A DNA stretch of 64,000 bases from Glycomyces amatae (GTDB lineage Bacteria > Actinomycetota > Actinomycetes > Mycobacteriales > Micromonosporaceae). The position numbers and the translations under genes are program-made. Location: positions 1-64,000 of the forward strand of contig NZ_JAJLQZ010000024.1 of NCBI RefSeq assembly GCF_020991375.1, given 5' to 3'. The notes under the pieces were generated by a model that saw only the letters and a list, made by a program, of their open reading frames with translations, had not been told where the DNA came from and did no database searches. This document shows positions 7,828 to 17,227 of this stretch, in pieces. The stretch's first letter is position 1, and every line of letters begins with the position of its first letter.

Positions 7828-9096
7828 ATGGCGCTCCTGCCCCGACGCAAACGGCTACTGGGCCTCCTGGCGGCCCTCGCCGCCGTCGCGATCCTCAGCC
7901 CGCTCGGCGTCAACGCCGCCTCGGGCGACCCCGCCGACGACGACCCCGCGCCCGCCGCCGAGTCCGCCGCCCCCGCCGCCCAGCACGGTCAGCTGTCCGT
8001 GTGCGGCACCAGGCTCTGCGACGCCTCCGGCGACCACGTGCAGCTGCGCGGCATGAGCACGCACGGCCTCCAGTGGTACTCGCAGTGCCTCAACGACGCC
8101 TCGCTGGACGCCCTCGCCTACGACTGGGGCGCCGACGTCGTGCGCCTCTCCATGTACATCCAGGAGGACGGCTACGAGACCGACCCCGCGGGCTTCACCG
8201 CCCGGATGCACGAGCTCATCGACGAGGTCACCGCCCGCGGGCAGTACGTCATCGTCGACTGGCACATGCTCACCCCCGGCGACCCCCACTACAACCTGGA
8301 GCGGGCCGAGACCTTCTTCACCGAGATCGCCCGCGAGCACGGCGACCAGGACAACATCTTCTACGAGGTGGCGAACGAGCCGAACGGCGTCTCGTGGTCG
8401 CGCATCAAGTCCTACCACGAGGCGATCATCCCCGTGATCAGGCAGTACGACGACGACGGCATCATCCTGCTCGGCACCCCCCACTGGTCCTCCCTCGGCC
8501 TCTCCGACGGCTCGAACGAGCAGGAGGTCATCAATGACCAGGTGGACGCCGAGAACATCATGTACACCTTCCACTTCTACGCGGCCTCGCACGACGACTA
8601 CCACCTCGACGGCCTCGCCCGCGCGGCCGACCAGATCCCCATGTTCGTCACCGAGTTCGGCACCCAGAACTACTCCGGCGAGGGCGCGAACGACTTCGCG
8701 ATGTCGCAGCGCTACCTCGACCTCATGGAGGAGAAGGGCATCAGCTGGGTCAACTGGAACTACTCCGACGACCACCGCTCCGGCGCGGTCTTCGAGCCCG
8801 GCACCTGCCCCGGCGGCCCGTTCGACGGCGACGGCGGCAACCTGAAGGAGGCGGGGGAGTGGATCCGCGACCGCATCCTCGAGGGCGGCGGCCCCAGCTC
8901 CCCGCCCACCGACGACCCGACCGAGGAGCCCACTGAGGACCCGACCGGCGACACCGGCACCTGGCGGGCCGGCGAGTACTACGCCGCGGGCGACCTCGCC
9001 TCCTACGGCGGCGCGACCTACCGCTGCGTCCAGTCGCACACCGCGCTGACCGGCTGGGAACCGCCCAACGTCCCAGCACTGTGGACGCCCGTCTGA
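7828..9096 (+). CDS. Secreted GH5 endo-beta-1,4-glucanase with CBM5/12-like module
   Basis: This is a 422-aa exported cellulase. A signal peptide (RRKRLLGLLAALAAVAIL, cut near NAASG) is followed by a Pro/Ala-rich spacer and a GH5 barrel at about 50-350. The barrel carries the acid/base Glu in VANEPNG (E184) and the nucleophile Glu in VTEFGT (E276). A DPTEEPTEDPTGD linker leads to a C-terminal module with WRAGEYYAAGD and the tryptophan pattern of CBM5/12 cellulose/chitin-binding domains. The ATG at 7828 is preferred over the one at 7822 because AGGAG at 7817-7821 is then correctly spaced. Probable control is by the divergent ROK protein. It would release cello-oligosaccharides outside the cell. 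Confidence 0.92.
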   Translation: MALLPRRKRLLGLLAALAAVAILSPLGVNAASGDPADDDPAPAAESAAPAAQHGQLSVCGTRLCDASGDHVQLRGMSTHGLQWYSQCLNDASLDALAYDWGADVVRLSMYIQEDGYETDPAGFTARMHELIDEVTARGQYVIVDWHMLTPGDPHYNLERAETFFTEIAREHGDQDNIFYEVANEPNGVSWSRIKSYHEAIIPVIRQYDDDGIILLGTPHWSSLGLSDGSNEQEVINDQVDAENIMYTFHFYAASHDDYHLDGLARAADQIPMFVTEFGTQNYSGEGANDFAMSQRYLDLMEEKGISWVNWNYSDDHRSGAVFEPGTCPGGPFDGDGGNLKEAGEWIRDRILEGGGPSSPPTDDPTEEPTEDPTGDTGTWRAGEYYAAGDLASYGGATYRCVQSHTALTGWEPPNVPALWTPV

Positions 9097-9117
9097 CGCG
9101 TCCCGACCGCCGCCGAG

Positions 9118-9158
9118 GGCCGGGCCCGGCCGACCATGTCGACCAGGCCCGGCCTTTT
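9118..9158 (+). terminator. Rho-independent terminator after the GH5 gene
   Basis: GGCCGGGCC (9118-9126) pairs with GGCCCGGCC (9146-9154) and is followed by TTTT. The loop contains a second small hairpin. It is one of the few T-run terminators in the window. Confidence 0.8.
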
Positions 9159-9287
9159 CGTCTGCCCCGCAAGGAGGTTCGAACACCCGCGCGCCGCAGA
9201 GGCGCCCGCGCGTTCGAGACCCGGGCGACTGCGAGCGGGCCGCCTACGCGTTCCGGCCGCGGCCTCGCGGACCGGTGCGACGCCCGG

Positions 9288-9356
9288 GTTGCGTCAGAAC
9301 GTCCAGGTGCGGAAGCGTTTTTCGGCTTCTCCCCGGATCGGGCCGCGCCTTAGCGT
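9288..9356 (+). promoter_or_regulatory. Promoter element of the secreted GH97 gene
   Basis: GTTGCG...GAACGTCCAGG (9288-9307) is followed 42 bases later by TTAGCGTCG (from 9350). The same two blocks with nearly the same spacing lie upstream of the second GH97 gene, so this is probably a shared operator and promoter. The rest of the gap from 9159 shows nothing recognisable. Confidence 0.5.
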
Positions 9357-9411
9357 CGGGGGTGCCCGGGGCCCGACCGGTTCCCGGAGCCCTCGATCCA
9401 GGGAGTGGTCC

Positions 9412-12054
9412 ATGAGCAGTATGAGGGGACGACGGCGTCCCATCGGCGCGTTCACGGCGGCGGTCGTGACGGCCGCCGCGGCGGCGACCGTCGTGGCCGG
9501 CGGCCCGGCCCACGCGGCCGCCGCGCACAGTGTCTCGTCGCCGGACGGGTCCATCACCTTCACCGTCACCGACCAGCCCGACGGCTCCCTCACCTACGAG
9601 GTGACCGCCGGGTCCACCACGATCTTCGAGGAGTCGCCCCTCGGCATCGCCACCGACGGCGTCGACTTCCGCTCCGGGCTCGCGTTCGCGGGGGAGGAGC
9701 GGTCCTCGATCGACGAGACCTACACGCTCCCGGCCGGAACCGACCCGAGCTACCGCGACCACGCCGAGGAGCTGGTCCTCGAGTACACCAAGGACGGCGA
9801 GGCCGTGGAGCTCGTCGTCCGCGCCTACGACGACGGCGTCGCCTACCGGTACCGCCTCCCCGGCGACGGCGACCTGACCATCACCGACGAGGCCAGCGGC
9901 TTCCGCCTCCCCGCCGGCACCGGCGGCTGGGCCGCCGACTGGAACGGCAACTACGAGCAGGACTACGTCTACCGCGGCGCGGCGCAGCTGAACTCGGGCG
10001 CGGACCTCACGATGCCGCTCCTCGCGTCCATCAGCGACAACGAGTACTTCACGCTCATCACCGAGGCGAACGTCTACAACGCGAACGCCGGCTACGCGCC
10101 CGCGATGCTCGAAGGCGACGGCCAGGGCACCGGCCTGTTGAAGGTCGCCCGCACGCCCGACCAGGCCTTCCCGATCGCGAGCGCCTACCCGTTCCAGACC
10201 CCGTGGCGCACCGCCGTGGTCGCCGCCGACCTCGACGCCCTCTACAACACCGACCTGGTCCAGAACCTCAACCCGGCGGCGCAGGAGCAGCCCGACTGGG
10301 TCGCGCCCGGCCGCGCCGGCTGGACCTGGTACACCGACGACGACAGCGCCGCCGACATGGACAAGCAGAAGCAGATGGTCGACTTCGCCGCCTCCATGGG
10401 CTGGGAGTACGTCACCGTCGACTGCTGCTACGACCCGGCGGCCGACCTCCCCGAGATCAGCGAGTACGCCGCCCAGCGCGGTGTGGAGATCTTCGCGTGG
10501 GTCACCGCCGAGCCGTTCGCCACGCCCGAGCTCGCGGGCCCCCTCGCGGCCGAGCACAAGGCGTACGGCGTCGCGGGGCTCAAAGTGGACTTCTTCCTGA
10601 ACGACTCGCAGGAGGTCCAGGAGTGGTACCAGTCCATCGGGGACGCCGCGGGCGAGAACGAGCTCATGCTCGACCTCCACGGCTCCACCAAACCGAGCGG
10701 TGAGAACCGAACCTGGCCGTGGGTCCTCACCACCGAGGCCGTCGCGGGCACCGAGCACTACAAGTACCCGCCGCCCACGACCGCGCGCCTCGACGCGACC
10801 CTGCCGTTCACGCGCGGGCCGCTCGGGAGCATGGACTACACCCCGGCGATGATCTCCCAGAACGACTCGATCCTCACCCAGGCGCACACGCTCGCCCAGT
10901 CGATCGTGTTCACCTCCGCGATGGTCAACTACGCCGACTCGGCCGCCGCCTACGGCCAGTGGCCCGGGCGGCACCTGCTGCGGGCCGTGCCGACCGTCTG
11001 GGACGAGTCGCACGTCGTCGAGGGCTTCCCCGGCGACCACGTCACGGTGGCCCGCCGCAGCGGCGAGGACTGGTTCATCGGCGCGCTCACCGACGGGGCC
11101 CGCACCGCGACCGTCCCGCTCGACTTCCTCGACAGTCCCTCCGACGACGGCGGCACCTACACGGCGACGGTCTTCGCCGACGACGCGAACGGCCGCGTCG
11201 AGGTGAGCACGCAGGAGGTGACGAGCGGCGACACGCTGTCGCTGCCGATGATCGCCACCGGCGGCGTCTCGGTGCACCTGTCGCGCACGCCGCTGGAGCA
11301 GATCGGCGCCGACGACACCCGCTACGAAGCGGAAGACCAGGTCCTCGGCGGCTCCGCCGCGGTCGGCGCGTGCAAGGGCTGCTCCGAAGGCGCCAAGGTC
11401 GGTTACCTCGGCGCGGGCGGCTCGGTCGAGTTCGCGGACGTGACCGCGACCGAGGCCGGCACCCACGAGATGACCTTCACCTACACCTCCGGCGACCCGC
11501 GCGACGTGCGGATCACCGTGAACGGCGAGGTCCTCTCGACCGAGGCACTGACCGACTCGGGCGGCTGGGAGTTCGTGAACCAGTGGACCGTGGACGTCCC
11601 GCTCGAAGCCGGGTCCAACACGATTCGCTTCGACAACCCGGACCAGTACGCCCCGGACATCGACGCGATCACCGTCAGCGCCACCGCCGAGGCCGAGGAC
11701 CCCGGGAACACGCTGAACGGCGGCGCCGCGGTCGCGACCTGCGACGAGTGCTCCGGCGGCTCGCTCGTGACCGGCCTCGACGGCACCGGCTCCCTCACCG
11801 TGGCGGACCTGGGCACCGCCGCCGCCGGGAACCACACCGTCCGGCTCCACTACGCGAGCGCCGTGGACGCCACGGTCCTGGTCGGCGTCGGCGGCGGCGC
11901 GCCTGTCGAGGTCGCGCTGCCCGCGACCGGATCGGACACCGCGGTCGCGACGAAGACGATCGGGCTCGACCTGCCCGCCTCGGGCGGCGCGGTCACCGTG
12001 TCGGGCGCGTCCGCGCCCGGCGTCGGCGTCGACGGCCTGACCGTCGTGCGCTGA
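9412..12054 (+). CDS. Secreted GH97 family glycosidase with C-terminal CBM
   Basis: The 880-aa product has a signal peptide ending at AAAA near residue 40. The GH97 N-terminal beta-sandwich spans about 45-295 and the (beta/alpha)8 barrel about 296-570. The barrel strand GVAGLKVDFF carries D393, the position used as nucleophile by retaining GH97 alpha-galactosidases; inverting alpha-glucosidases have Gly there (known of the family). A GH97 beta domain is followed by a CBM35/CBM6-like module (RYEAEDQVLGG to IDAITVS, about 640-760) and a partial second copy. The ATG at 9412 has GGGAG six bases upstream. With the GH36 gene nearby, alpha-galactoside cleavage outside the cell is the best inference. 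Confidence 0.85.
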   Translation: MSSMRGRRRPIGAFTAAVVTAAAAATVVAGGPAHAAAAHSVSSPDGSITFTVTDQPDGSLTYEVTAGSTTIFEESPLGIATDGVDFRSGLAFAGEERSSIDETYTLPAGTDPSYRDHAEELVLEYTKDGEAVELVVRAYDDGVAYRYRLPGDGDLTITDEASGFRLPAGTGGWAADWNGNYEQDYVYRGAAQLNSGADLTMPLLASISDNEYFTLITEANVYNANAGYAPAMLEGDGQGTGLLKVARTPDQAFPIASAYPFQTPWRTAVVAADLDALYNTDLVQNLNPAAQEQPDWVAPGRAGWTWYTDDDSAADMDKQKQMVDFAASMGWEYVTVDCCYDPAADLPEISEYAAQRGVEIFAWVTAEPFATPELAGPLAAEHKAYGVAGLKVDFFLNDSQEVQEWYQSIGDAAGENELMLDLHGSTKPSGENRTWPWVLTTEAVAGTEHYKYPPPTTARLDATLPFTRGPLGSMDYTPAMISQNDSILTQAHTLAQSIVFTSAMVNYADSAAAYGQWPGRHLLRAVPTVWDESHVVEGFPGDHVTVARRSGEDWFIGALTDGARTATVPLDFLDSPSDDGGTYTATVFADDANGRVEVSTQEVTSGDTLSLPMIATGGVSVHLSRTPLEQIGADDTRYEAEDQVLGGSAAVGACKGCSEGAKVGYLGAGGSVEFADVTATEAGTHEMTFTYTSGDPRDVRITVNGEVLSTEALTDSGGWEFVNQWTVDVPLEAGSNTIRFDNPDQYAPDIDAITVSATAEAEDPGNTLNGGAAVATCDECSGGSLVTGLDGTGSLTVADLGTAAAGNHTVRLHYASAVDATVLVGVGGGAPVEVALPATGSDTAVATKTIGLDLPASGGAVTVSGASAPGVGVDGLTVVR

Positions 12055-12066
12055 TCGTCCCAGCCC

Positions 12067-12103
12067 GGGGCCGGGGGGCAAGCATTTGCCGCTCCCCGGC
12101 CCC
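12067..12103 (+). terminator. Hairpin after the secreted GH97 gene
   Basis: GGGGCCGGGG (12067-12076) pairs with CCCCGGCCCC (12094-12103), starting 12 bases after the stop codon. There is no T-tract. Confidence 0.65.
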
Positions 12104-12108
12104 GCCGC

Positions 12109-12176
12109 GTTGCGGCGAATCGTCCAGGCGACCCGTGCGATCGAACATTCCCGAGGGGCCCTTCGGCCGTTAGCCT
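12109..12176 (+). promoter_or_regulatory. Promoter element of the GH97-ABC-GH36 operon
   Basis: GTTGCGGCGAATCGTCCAGG (12109-12128), then 41 bases, then TTAGCCTCG (from 12170). It matches the element before the secreted GH97 gene in both blocks and in spacing. Confidence 0.5.
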
Positions 12177-12231
12177 CGAAACTGCCGGTGCGCACCATGC
12201 CCACCGGTCCCACAGGCAACACGGAGACGAA

Positions 12232-15057
12232 GTGGTCAACGAGAGCAGCAGCGGGCCCGCGGCACCCGAGATCGGGGTGCGCGGCGACGGCGTCGTCCTG
12301 CGCGCGCCGGGCGTCGGCGGGCTCGGGCTCGGCATCCGCCTCAACGGGGCGGACCTCGGCACGGGCTCGGCGCTCGTCCGCAGCACCGAGCGCGAGATCG
12401 CCGAGGAGTGGACCGCCCGCTCCGGCAAGGCCGTCGGCACCCACCGGTACGTCCACCGCGAGCAGGTCCACGAGCTGCGGCACGAGAGCGGCCTGGAGTG
12501 GCAGGTCCACGTCCGCTCCGGCGCGGACGGCTTCGCCGTCCGCTACGCCGCTGCCCGCCTCGAGGGCCACGGCCGCCTTGAAGCCGACCACACGCGCCTG
12601 CGCCTCGGCGGCGCCTCGGACGCGAACGCTCAGCCGGGCGGCGCCTCGGACACGAGCCTGCGGCCCGACCGCACTTCTGAGAACCGCGCTTCCGACGCGG
12701 GCCCGCCGTCCGGCGCGGCCTCGGACGCCGGCCCGCAGGCCGGCGGCGCCACCGCCGTCCAGGCCGACACCGCTCCCCGCGTCTGGGCCCTCGACTACCA
12801 GACCTGGTACGAGACGCCCCGCTTCGGCGCAGACCTCGCCGACCTCAACGCCGGCGCCTACGGCCTCCCGCTCCTGGCGAGGACCGGCCCCGGCCGGTAC
12901 CTCCTCGTCACCGAGGCCGGGATCGACGGCCGCTTCAGCGGCGCGCACGCCGACGTCGACGCCGACGGCGTCCTCTCCTTCACCGCCGCCGACGCCTCGA
13001 CCGAGGTCACGCGCGGCCCCCTCACACCCTGGCGCGTGTTCCTCCACGGCGACCTCGCCGCGATCGTCGAGAGCCGCTTCGTCGACGAGCTCGCCCCCGC
13101 GCCCCTCGACGCCTTCGCCGACACCGCCTGGGTCCGCCCGGGCCGCGCCGCCTGGTCCTGGTGGTCCGACTTCTACTCCGGCGCCCAGTTCGAACGCCAG
13201 AAGCACTTCGTGGACGCCGCCGCCCGCCTCGGCTGGGAGCACCTGCTCATCGACTGCGGCTGGGACGAGACCTGGGTGCCCGAGATCGTCGCCTACGCGA
13301 GCCGCCGCGGCGTCCAGGTCCACCTGTGGGCCGTCTGGCACGACCTCGACGGACCCGAGGGCCTCGCGAAGCTCGCGCTCTGGCGCTCCTGGGGCGTCGC
13401 GGGCGTCAAGGTCGACTTCATGGAGTCCGAGTCCAAGGACCGGTACCGCTGGTACGACGCGATCCTCGCCGAGACCGCCCGCCTGGGCCTGCACGTCAAC
13501 TTCCACGGCTCGGTGGTCCCGCGCGGCTGGGCCCGCACCTGGCCGCAGGTGATCGGGTACGAGGCGATCCGCGGCAGCGAGTACTACGTCTTCTACGACG
13601 ACACGCCGCTCACCGCCGCCCACAACGTGATCCAGCCGTTCACGCGCAACGTCGTCGGCGCCATGGACTACACGCCCGTCGCCTTCACCGCCCCCGGGCG
13701 CACCACCAGCGACGCTCACGAGCTCGCGCTCAGCGCCGCCTTCGAGTGCGGCGTCACGCACTTCGCCGACGACGTGGACGCCTACCTCGCCCGCCCGGAC
13801 GCGGCCCGGTTCCTCGCCGAGCTCGCGCCCGCATGGGACGAGACCCTGCTGCTCGCGGGCGACCCCGACCGCGAGGCGGTCCTCGCCCGCCGCTCCGGGG
13901 ACCGCTGGTTCGTCGGCGCCGTCGCCACCGGCGAGGCCCGCACGATCACCGTCCCGCTCGACCGCGTCGCCCGACCGGACGGCGCGCCGCCGAACGGCAC
14001 CGCGTCGGAGGGGAGCACTGCGGAACCGGACGGCACCGCGCGACCAGGCCGCACCGGCCTCCAGGCGTGGATCGTGACCGACGGACCGGACGGCCTCACC
14101 GCCGAGCACCGCACCGTCCACCGTGAACTCACCGCGGACCTCGCCGAGAACGGCGGCTTCGCCGCGATCCTCGCACCCGTGGGCGCACCGCTCTTCCGAG
14201 CCGAGGAGCGCCCCGAACTGCCCGCCCCCGCAGTCGAGCCCGCCGTGCAGCTCGCCGCCGCCGACGGCACCGCCGAGATCCGCACCGCGCCCGGCGCCTT
14301 CCTCAGGCTCGCCCCCGGCTGGAGCGCCGACGACCTCGGCGCGGGCCGCTGGAGGATCCGGGCGCCGCGCTCCCTCGCCCCCGGCCGCGCGGGCGTGGTC
14401 ACCGTCGAGACCTCCGGCTCCGACACCAGCGCCCGCTCCGGCGGGCCCGCGGTGCCCGTCGTCGCCCACGCCCGCGTCGTGCGCCCGCTCACCGCAGGCG
14501 CGCACCGGCTCTCGTCGCTGTCCATGACCGCGTTCGCGAACGAGAGCGGCCCGGTCGAACGCGACATGACCAACGGCGGCGGCAACCCCGCCGACGGCAC
14601 GGCCATGTCCATAGCCGGGGAGTCCTTCGAGGACGGCCTCGGCGCCTCCACCCCCTCCCGCATCGACCTCCACCCCGGCGGCGGGGCCGACCGCCTCGCC
14701 GTCCGGGTCGGCGTGGACGACGAGACGCCCGGCACCGCCGCGCGCGTGAGCGTCCACGGCGACGGCCGCGAACTGTTCGCGGCCGACGTCCGCTCCGGCG
14801 AACCCGCGCTCGACGTCGCTCTCGACCTGCGCGGCATCACCGCGCTCAGCCTCCGCTCGGACCCCCTGCCCGAGCACCCCGAACCGGCGCACGTCGACTG
14901 GGCCGCAGGCCGATTGCACGTCGATGCCACCGGTCGCCCGGACACCGACACCGCCCGACCCCGCCCCGACGACACCGCCGCCCGATCCCATGTCGGCACC
15001 GTGCCCAGCGCCGAAACCGAACCGGGCGACGACGCCCGGTCGGCGAACAAGGAGTAA
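12232..15057 (+). CDS. Cytoplasmic GH97 family glycosidase with NPCBM domain
   Basis: This 941-aa GH97 enzyme has no signal peptide, unlike its upstream neighbour, so it probably works on imported oligosaccharides. The barrel strand GVAGVKVDFM holds D395, the retaining-type nucleophile position. Downstream, TLLLAGDPDREAVLARRSG marks the GH97 C-terminal domain, and residues about 755-900 resemble the NPCBM galactose-binding fold. Two low-complexity inserts are unusual: residues 126-173 with degenerate GGASD repeats inside the N-terminal domain, and about 580-608 rich in Gly, Pro and Thr. The GTG start has GGAG five bases upstream. Its stop lies in the ribosome-binding site of the next gene, placing it first in the sugar-uptake operon. 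Confidence 0.82.
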   Translation: MVNESSSGPAAPEIGVRGDGVVLRAPGVGGLGLGIRLNGADLGTGSALVRSTEREIAEEWTARSGKAVGTHRYVHREQVHELRHESGLEWQVHVRSGADGFAVRYAAARLEGHGRLEADHTRLRLGGASDANAQPGGASDTSLRPDRTSENRASDAGPPSGAASDAGPQAGGATAVQADTAPRVWALDYQTWYETPRFGADLADLNAGAYGLPLLARTGPGRYLLVTEAGIDGRFSGAHADVDADGVLSFTAADASTEVTRGPLTPWRVFLHGDLAAIVESRFVDELAPAPLDAFADTAWVRPGRAAWSWWSDFYSGAQFERQKHFVDAAARLGWEHLLIDCGWDETWVPEIVAYASRRGVQVHLWAVWHDLDGPEGLAKLALWRSWGVAGVKVDFMESESKDRYRWYDAILAETARLGLHVNFHGSVVPRGWARTWPQVIGYEAIRGSEYYVFYDDTPLTAAHNVIQPFTRNVVGAMDYTPVAFTAPGRTTSDAHELALSAAFECGVTHFADDVDAYLARPDAARFLAELAPAWDETLLLAGDPDREAVLARRSGDRWFVGAVATGEARTITVPLDRVARPDGAPPNGTASEGSTAEPDGTARPGRTGLQAWIVTDGPDGLTAEHRTVHRELTADLAENGGFAAILAPVGAPLFRAEERPELPAPAVEPAVQLAAADGTAEIRTAPGAFLRLAPGWSADDLGAGRWRIRAPRSLAPGRAGVVTVETSGSDTSARSGGPAVPVVAHARVVRPLTAGAHRLSSLSMTAFANESGPVERDMTNGGGNPADGTAMSIAGESFEDGLGASTPSRIDLHPGGGADRLAVRVGVDDETPGTAARVSVHGDGRELFAADVRSGEPALDVALDLRGITALSLRSDPLPEHPEPAHVDWAAGRLHVDATGRPDTDTARPRPDDTAARSHVGTVPSAETEPGDDARSANKE

Positions 15058-15059
15058 CC

Positions 15060-16307
15060 ATGCGACACAGCAAGAGACGGTCCGCCGCCGCGGCCGTCGC
15101 CGCCACCGCCCTCGTCCTCGCCGGGTGCTCCGGCGGCGGCGACGGCGACGAGGTCACCCTGACCTACGCCACCTGGAGCGACGACCAGAAGCCCGCGATG
15201 GAGGCCATCGCCGAGGCGTTCGAGGCCGACCACCCGGACGTCGACGTGGAGGTCCAGGTCCTGCCCTGGCCCGAGTACTGGTCCACCCTCCAGGTCGGCG
15301 CCGCCGGACGCACCGCGCCCGACGCGTTCTGGATGCTCGCCGACCAGTTCCCCGCCTACGCCGAGGGCGGCCAGCTGCTCGACATCGCCGACGCCGTCGC
15401 CGACGCGGACGTGGACCTCTCGGCCTACCCCGAGTCCGTCATGGACCTCTACGACACCGGCGACGCGCTCTACGGCCTGCCCAAGGACTTCGACACCAAC
15501 GCCGTCTGGTTCAACAAGGCCCTCTTCGACGCCGCCGGGGTCGCCTACCCCGACGACACCTGGACATGGGAGGACGCCCGCGCCGCCGCGCAGGAGCTCA
15601 CCGACGCGGACGCCGGCGTGTGGGGCATCGCCGCCCCCATCGACCGCCAGGGCGGCTACTACAACTCGATCTACCAGGCCGGCGGCCAGGTGATCGGCGA
15701 CGACGGCAAGGCCGCCATCGACACCCCCGAGGCCGTGGCCGGCATCGAGTTCTGGACCCGGATGCAGGCCGACGGCTCCTCGCCCACCCTCCAGCAGCTC
15801 TCCGACACCGAAGCGGTGCAGATGTTCATGGACGGCAAGGTCGCCATGTACTTCTCCGGGTCCTTCTGGGCCCAGCGCCTCTACGGCGACGAGGCGCTGC
15901 GCCCGAACGTCGGCGTCGCGCCGCTCCCCATGGGCGAGCAGCGGGCCTCGATGATCAGCGGCATCCTCAACGCCGGGTACGCCGGCAGCGAGCACCCCGA
16001 GGAGCTCGCCGAGTTCCTGATCTTCGCCAGCGGCGAGGAGGCCGCCCGCCTCCAGGGCGAGAGCGGCGCCGTGCTCCCCGCCTACGACGGCACGCAGCAG
16101 ACCTGGCTCGACGCCATGCCCGAGTTCGACCTCCAGGTCTTCGTCGACGCCGTCGAGTACTCGGTGCCGCTGCCCATCGCGGGCAACGCCGCCGAGTGGA
16201 CCGGGCTCGAGACCGAGTACCTGGCCCCCGCCTGGAACGGCGAGCAGACCGCCGCCGAAGCCGCCGCGGCGTACAACGCGGCCATCGACGAGGTCCTCGC
16301 CGAGTGA
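15060..16307 (+). CDS. Sugar ABC transporter substrate-binding lipoprotein
   Basis: The 415-aa family 1 solute-binding protein has a lipoprotein signal with lipobox LVLAGC (Cys at about residue 23) and a Gly/Asp spacer. The body runs from LTYATWSDDQKPAM to the C-terminal helices, with the usual two-lobed signature segments (WFNKALFDAAG, FMDGKVAMYFSG). It would capture an oligosaccharide and deliver it to the two permeases downstream. AAGGAG overlaps the stop of the cytoplasmic GH97 gene, so the genes are coupled. No ATPase gene is in the cluster; a shared MsiK-type ATPase elsewhere in the genome would be normal for actinomycetes. Confidence 0.9.
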   Translation: MRHSKRRSAAAAVAATALVLAGCSGGGDGDEVTLTYATWSDDQKPAMEAIAEAFEADHPDVDVEVQVLPWPEYWSTLQVGAAGRTAPDAFWMLADQFPAYAEGGQLLDIADAVADADVDLSAYPESVMDLYDTGDALYGLPKDFDTNAVWFNKALFDAAGVAYPDDTWTWEDARAAAQELTDADAGVWGIAAPIDRQGGYYNSIYQAGGQVIGDDGKAAIDTPEAVAGIEFWTRMQADGSSPTLQQLSDTEAVQMFMDGKVAMYFSGSFWAQRLYGDEALRPNVGVAPLPMGEQRASMISGILNAGYAGSEHPEELAEFLIFASGEEAARLQGESGAVLPAYDGTQQTWLDAMPEFDLQVFVDAVEYSVPLPIAGNAAEWTGLETEYLAPAWNGEQTAAEAAAAYNAAIDEVLAE

Positions 16308-17227
16308 CCGCCCGGACCGCCCCGCCCCCCGCGCGGCGCCGCCGCGCGGGCGGGCTGGGCCCCTCCCCGTGGTGGGGCTACGCGATGATCGCCCCGGCGT
16401 TCATCGGCCTCGCCGCGCTCTACCTGTGGCCCTTCCTGAAGACCTTCGCGAAGAGCTTCATGGACACCCCGGCCTTCGGGCCGGGCACCTGGACCGGCCT
16501 CGACAACTACACGGATCTGCTCGGCGACGGCGACTTCTGGCAGGCCTTCGGGAACTCCGGGATCTACACCGCGATCCTGCTGCTCGGCGTTCCGATCGCG
16601 ACGGTGCTCGCGGCGCTCATCCAGCAGATCAGCCGCGGCCGCGCCGTCTACCGCGTCCTGTACTTCCTGCCCGTGGTCACCCTGCCCGTGGCGATCAGCA
16701 TGGTGTGGCGGTTCATCTACAACGGCGACTTCGGCCTGCTGAACTGGGTGCTGTCCCTGTTCGGCGTCCAGGGCCAGTACTGGGTCGCCGACGACGCGTA
16801 CGCGATCTACGCGATCGGGGTCGTCGGCATCTGGATGAGCCTGGGCGTCAACCTCATCATCCTCGGCGCGGGCCTCCAGTCGATCCCGCCTGAGCTCTAC
16901 GAGGCGTCCTCGATGGACGGCGCGGGCCGGGTGCGGCAGTTCTTCAAGATCACCCTGCCGCTCCTGTCCCCGAGCGTCTTCCTCGTGACCGTGCTGACCG
17001 TGATCTCGGCGCTCCAGATGTTCGACCTGGTCTTCGTGATGCTCCGCAGCGTCGACAACACCGCGCTCGACGGCTCCAAGACCATCGTCTACCTGTTCTA
17101 CGAGAAGGCGTTCGTCCAGTTCGACCAGGGCTACGGCGCCGCCATCGCGGTCGTGCTGCTCCTGGTGATCATGCTCGCCACCGTCCTCCAGTTCCGCCTC
17201 CAACGCCGGTGGGTGTTCTATGACTGA
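16304..17227 (+). CDS. Sugar ABC transporter permease (MalF type)
   Basis: The start is GTG 16304, overlapping the binding-protein stop (GTGA); the longer open frame upstream is a shadow. The 307-aa protein has six membrane segments and the EAA loop for ATPase contact (EASSMDGAGRVRQFFKITLP, about residues 203-222). It forms the translocation pore with the next gene product. The end overlaps the next start by eight bases. Confidence 0.9.
   Translation: MTARTAPPPARRRRAGGLGPSPWWGYAMIAPAFIGLAALYLWPFLKTFAKSFMDTPAFGPGTWTGLDNYTDLLGDGDFWQAFGNSGIYTAILLLGVPIATVLAALIQQISRGRAVYRVLYFLPVVTLPVAISMVWRFIYNGDFGLLNWVLSLFGVQGQYWVADDAYAIYAIGVVGIWMSLGVNLIILGAGLQSIPPELYEASSMDGAGRVRQFFKITLPLLSPSVFLVTVLTVISALQMFDLVFVMLRSVDNTALDGSKTIVYLFYEKAFVQFDQGYGAAIAVVLLLVIMLATVLQFRLQRRWVFYD

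Noticed and set aside
9244-14991. A 5.7-kb open frame on the minus strand (1915 codons)
   Set aside because: It lies opposite two clear GH97 genes. Its translation is Gly/Val/Ala/Arg-rich with no domain, as expected for the antisense of GC-biased codons.
14924-16303. Upstream extension of the MalF-type permease frame
   Set aside because: It is out-of-frame shadow of the binding-protein gene; the permease starts at GTG 16304.
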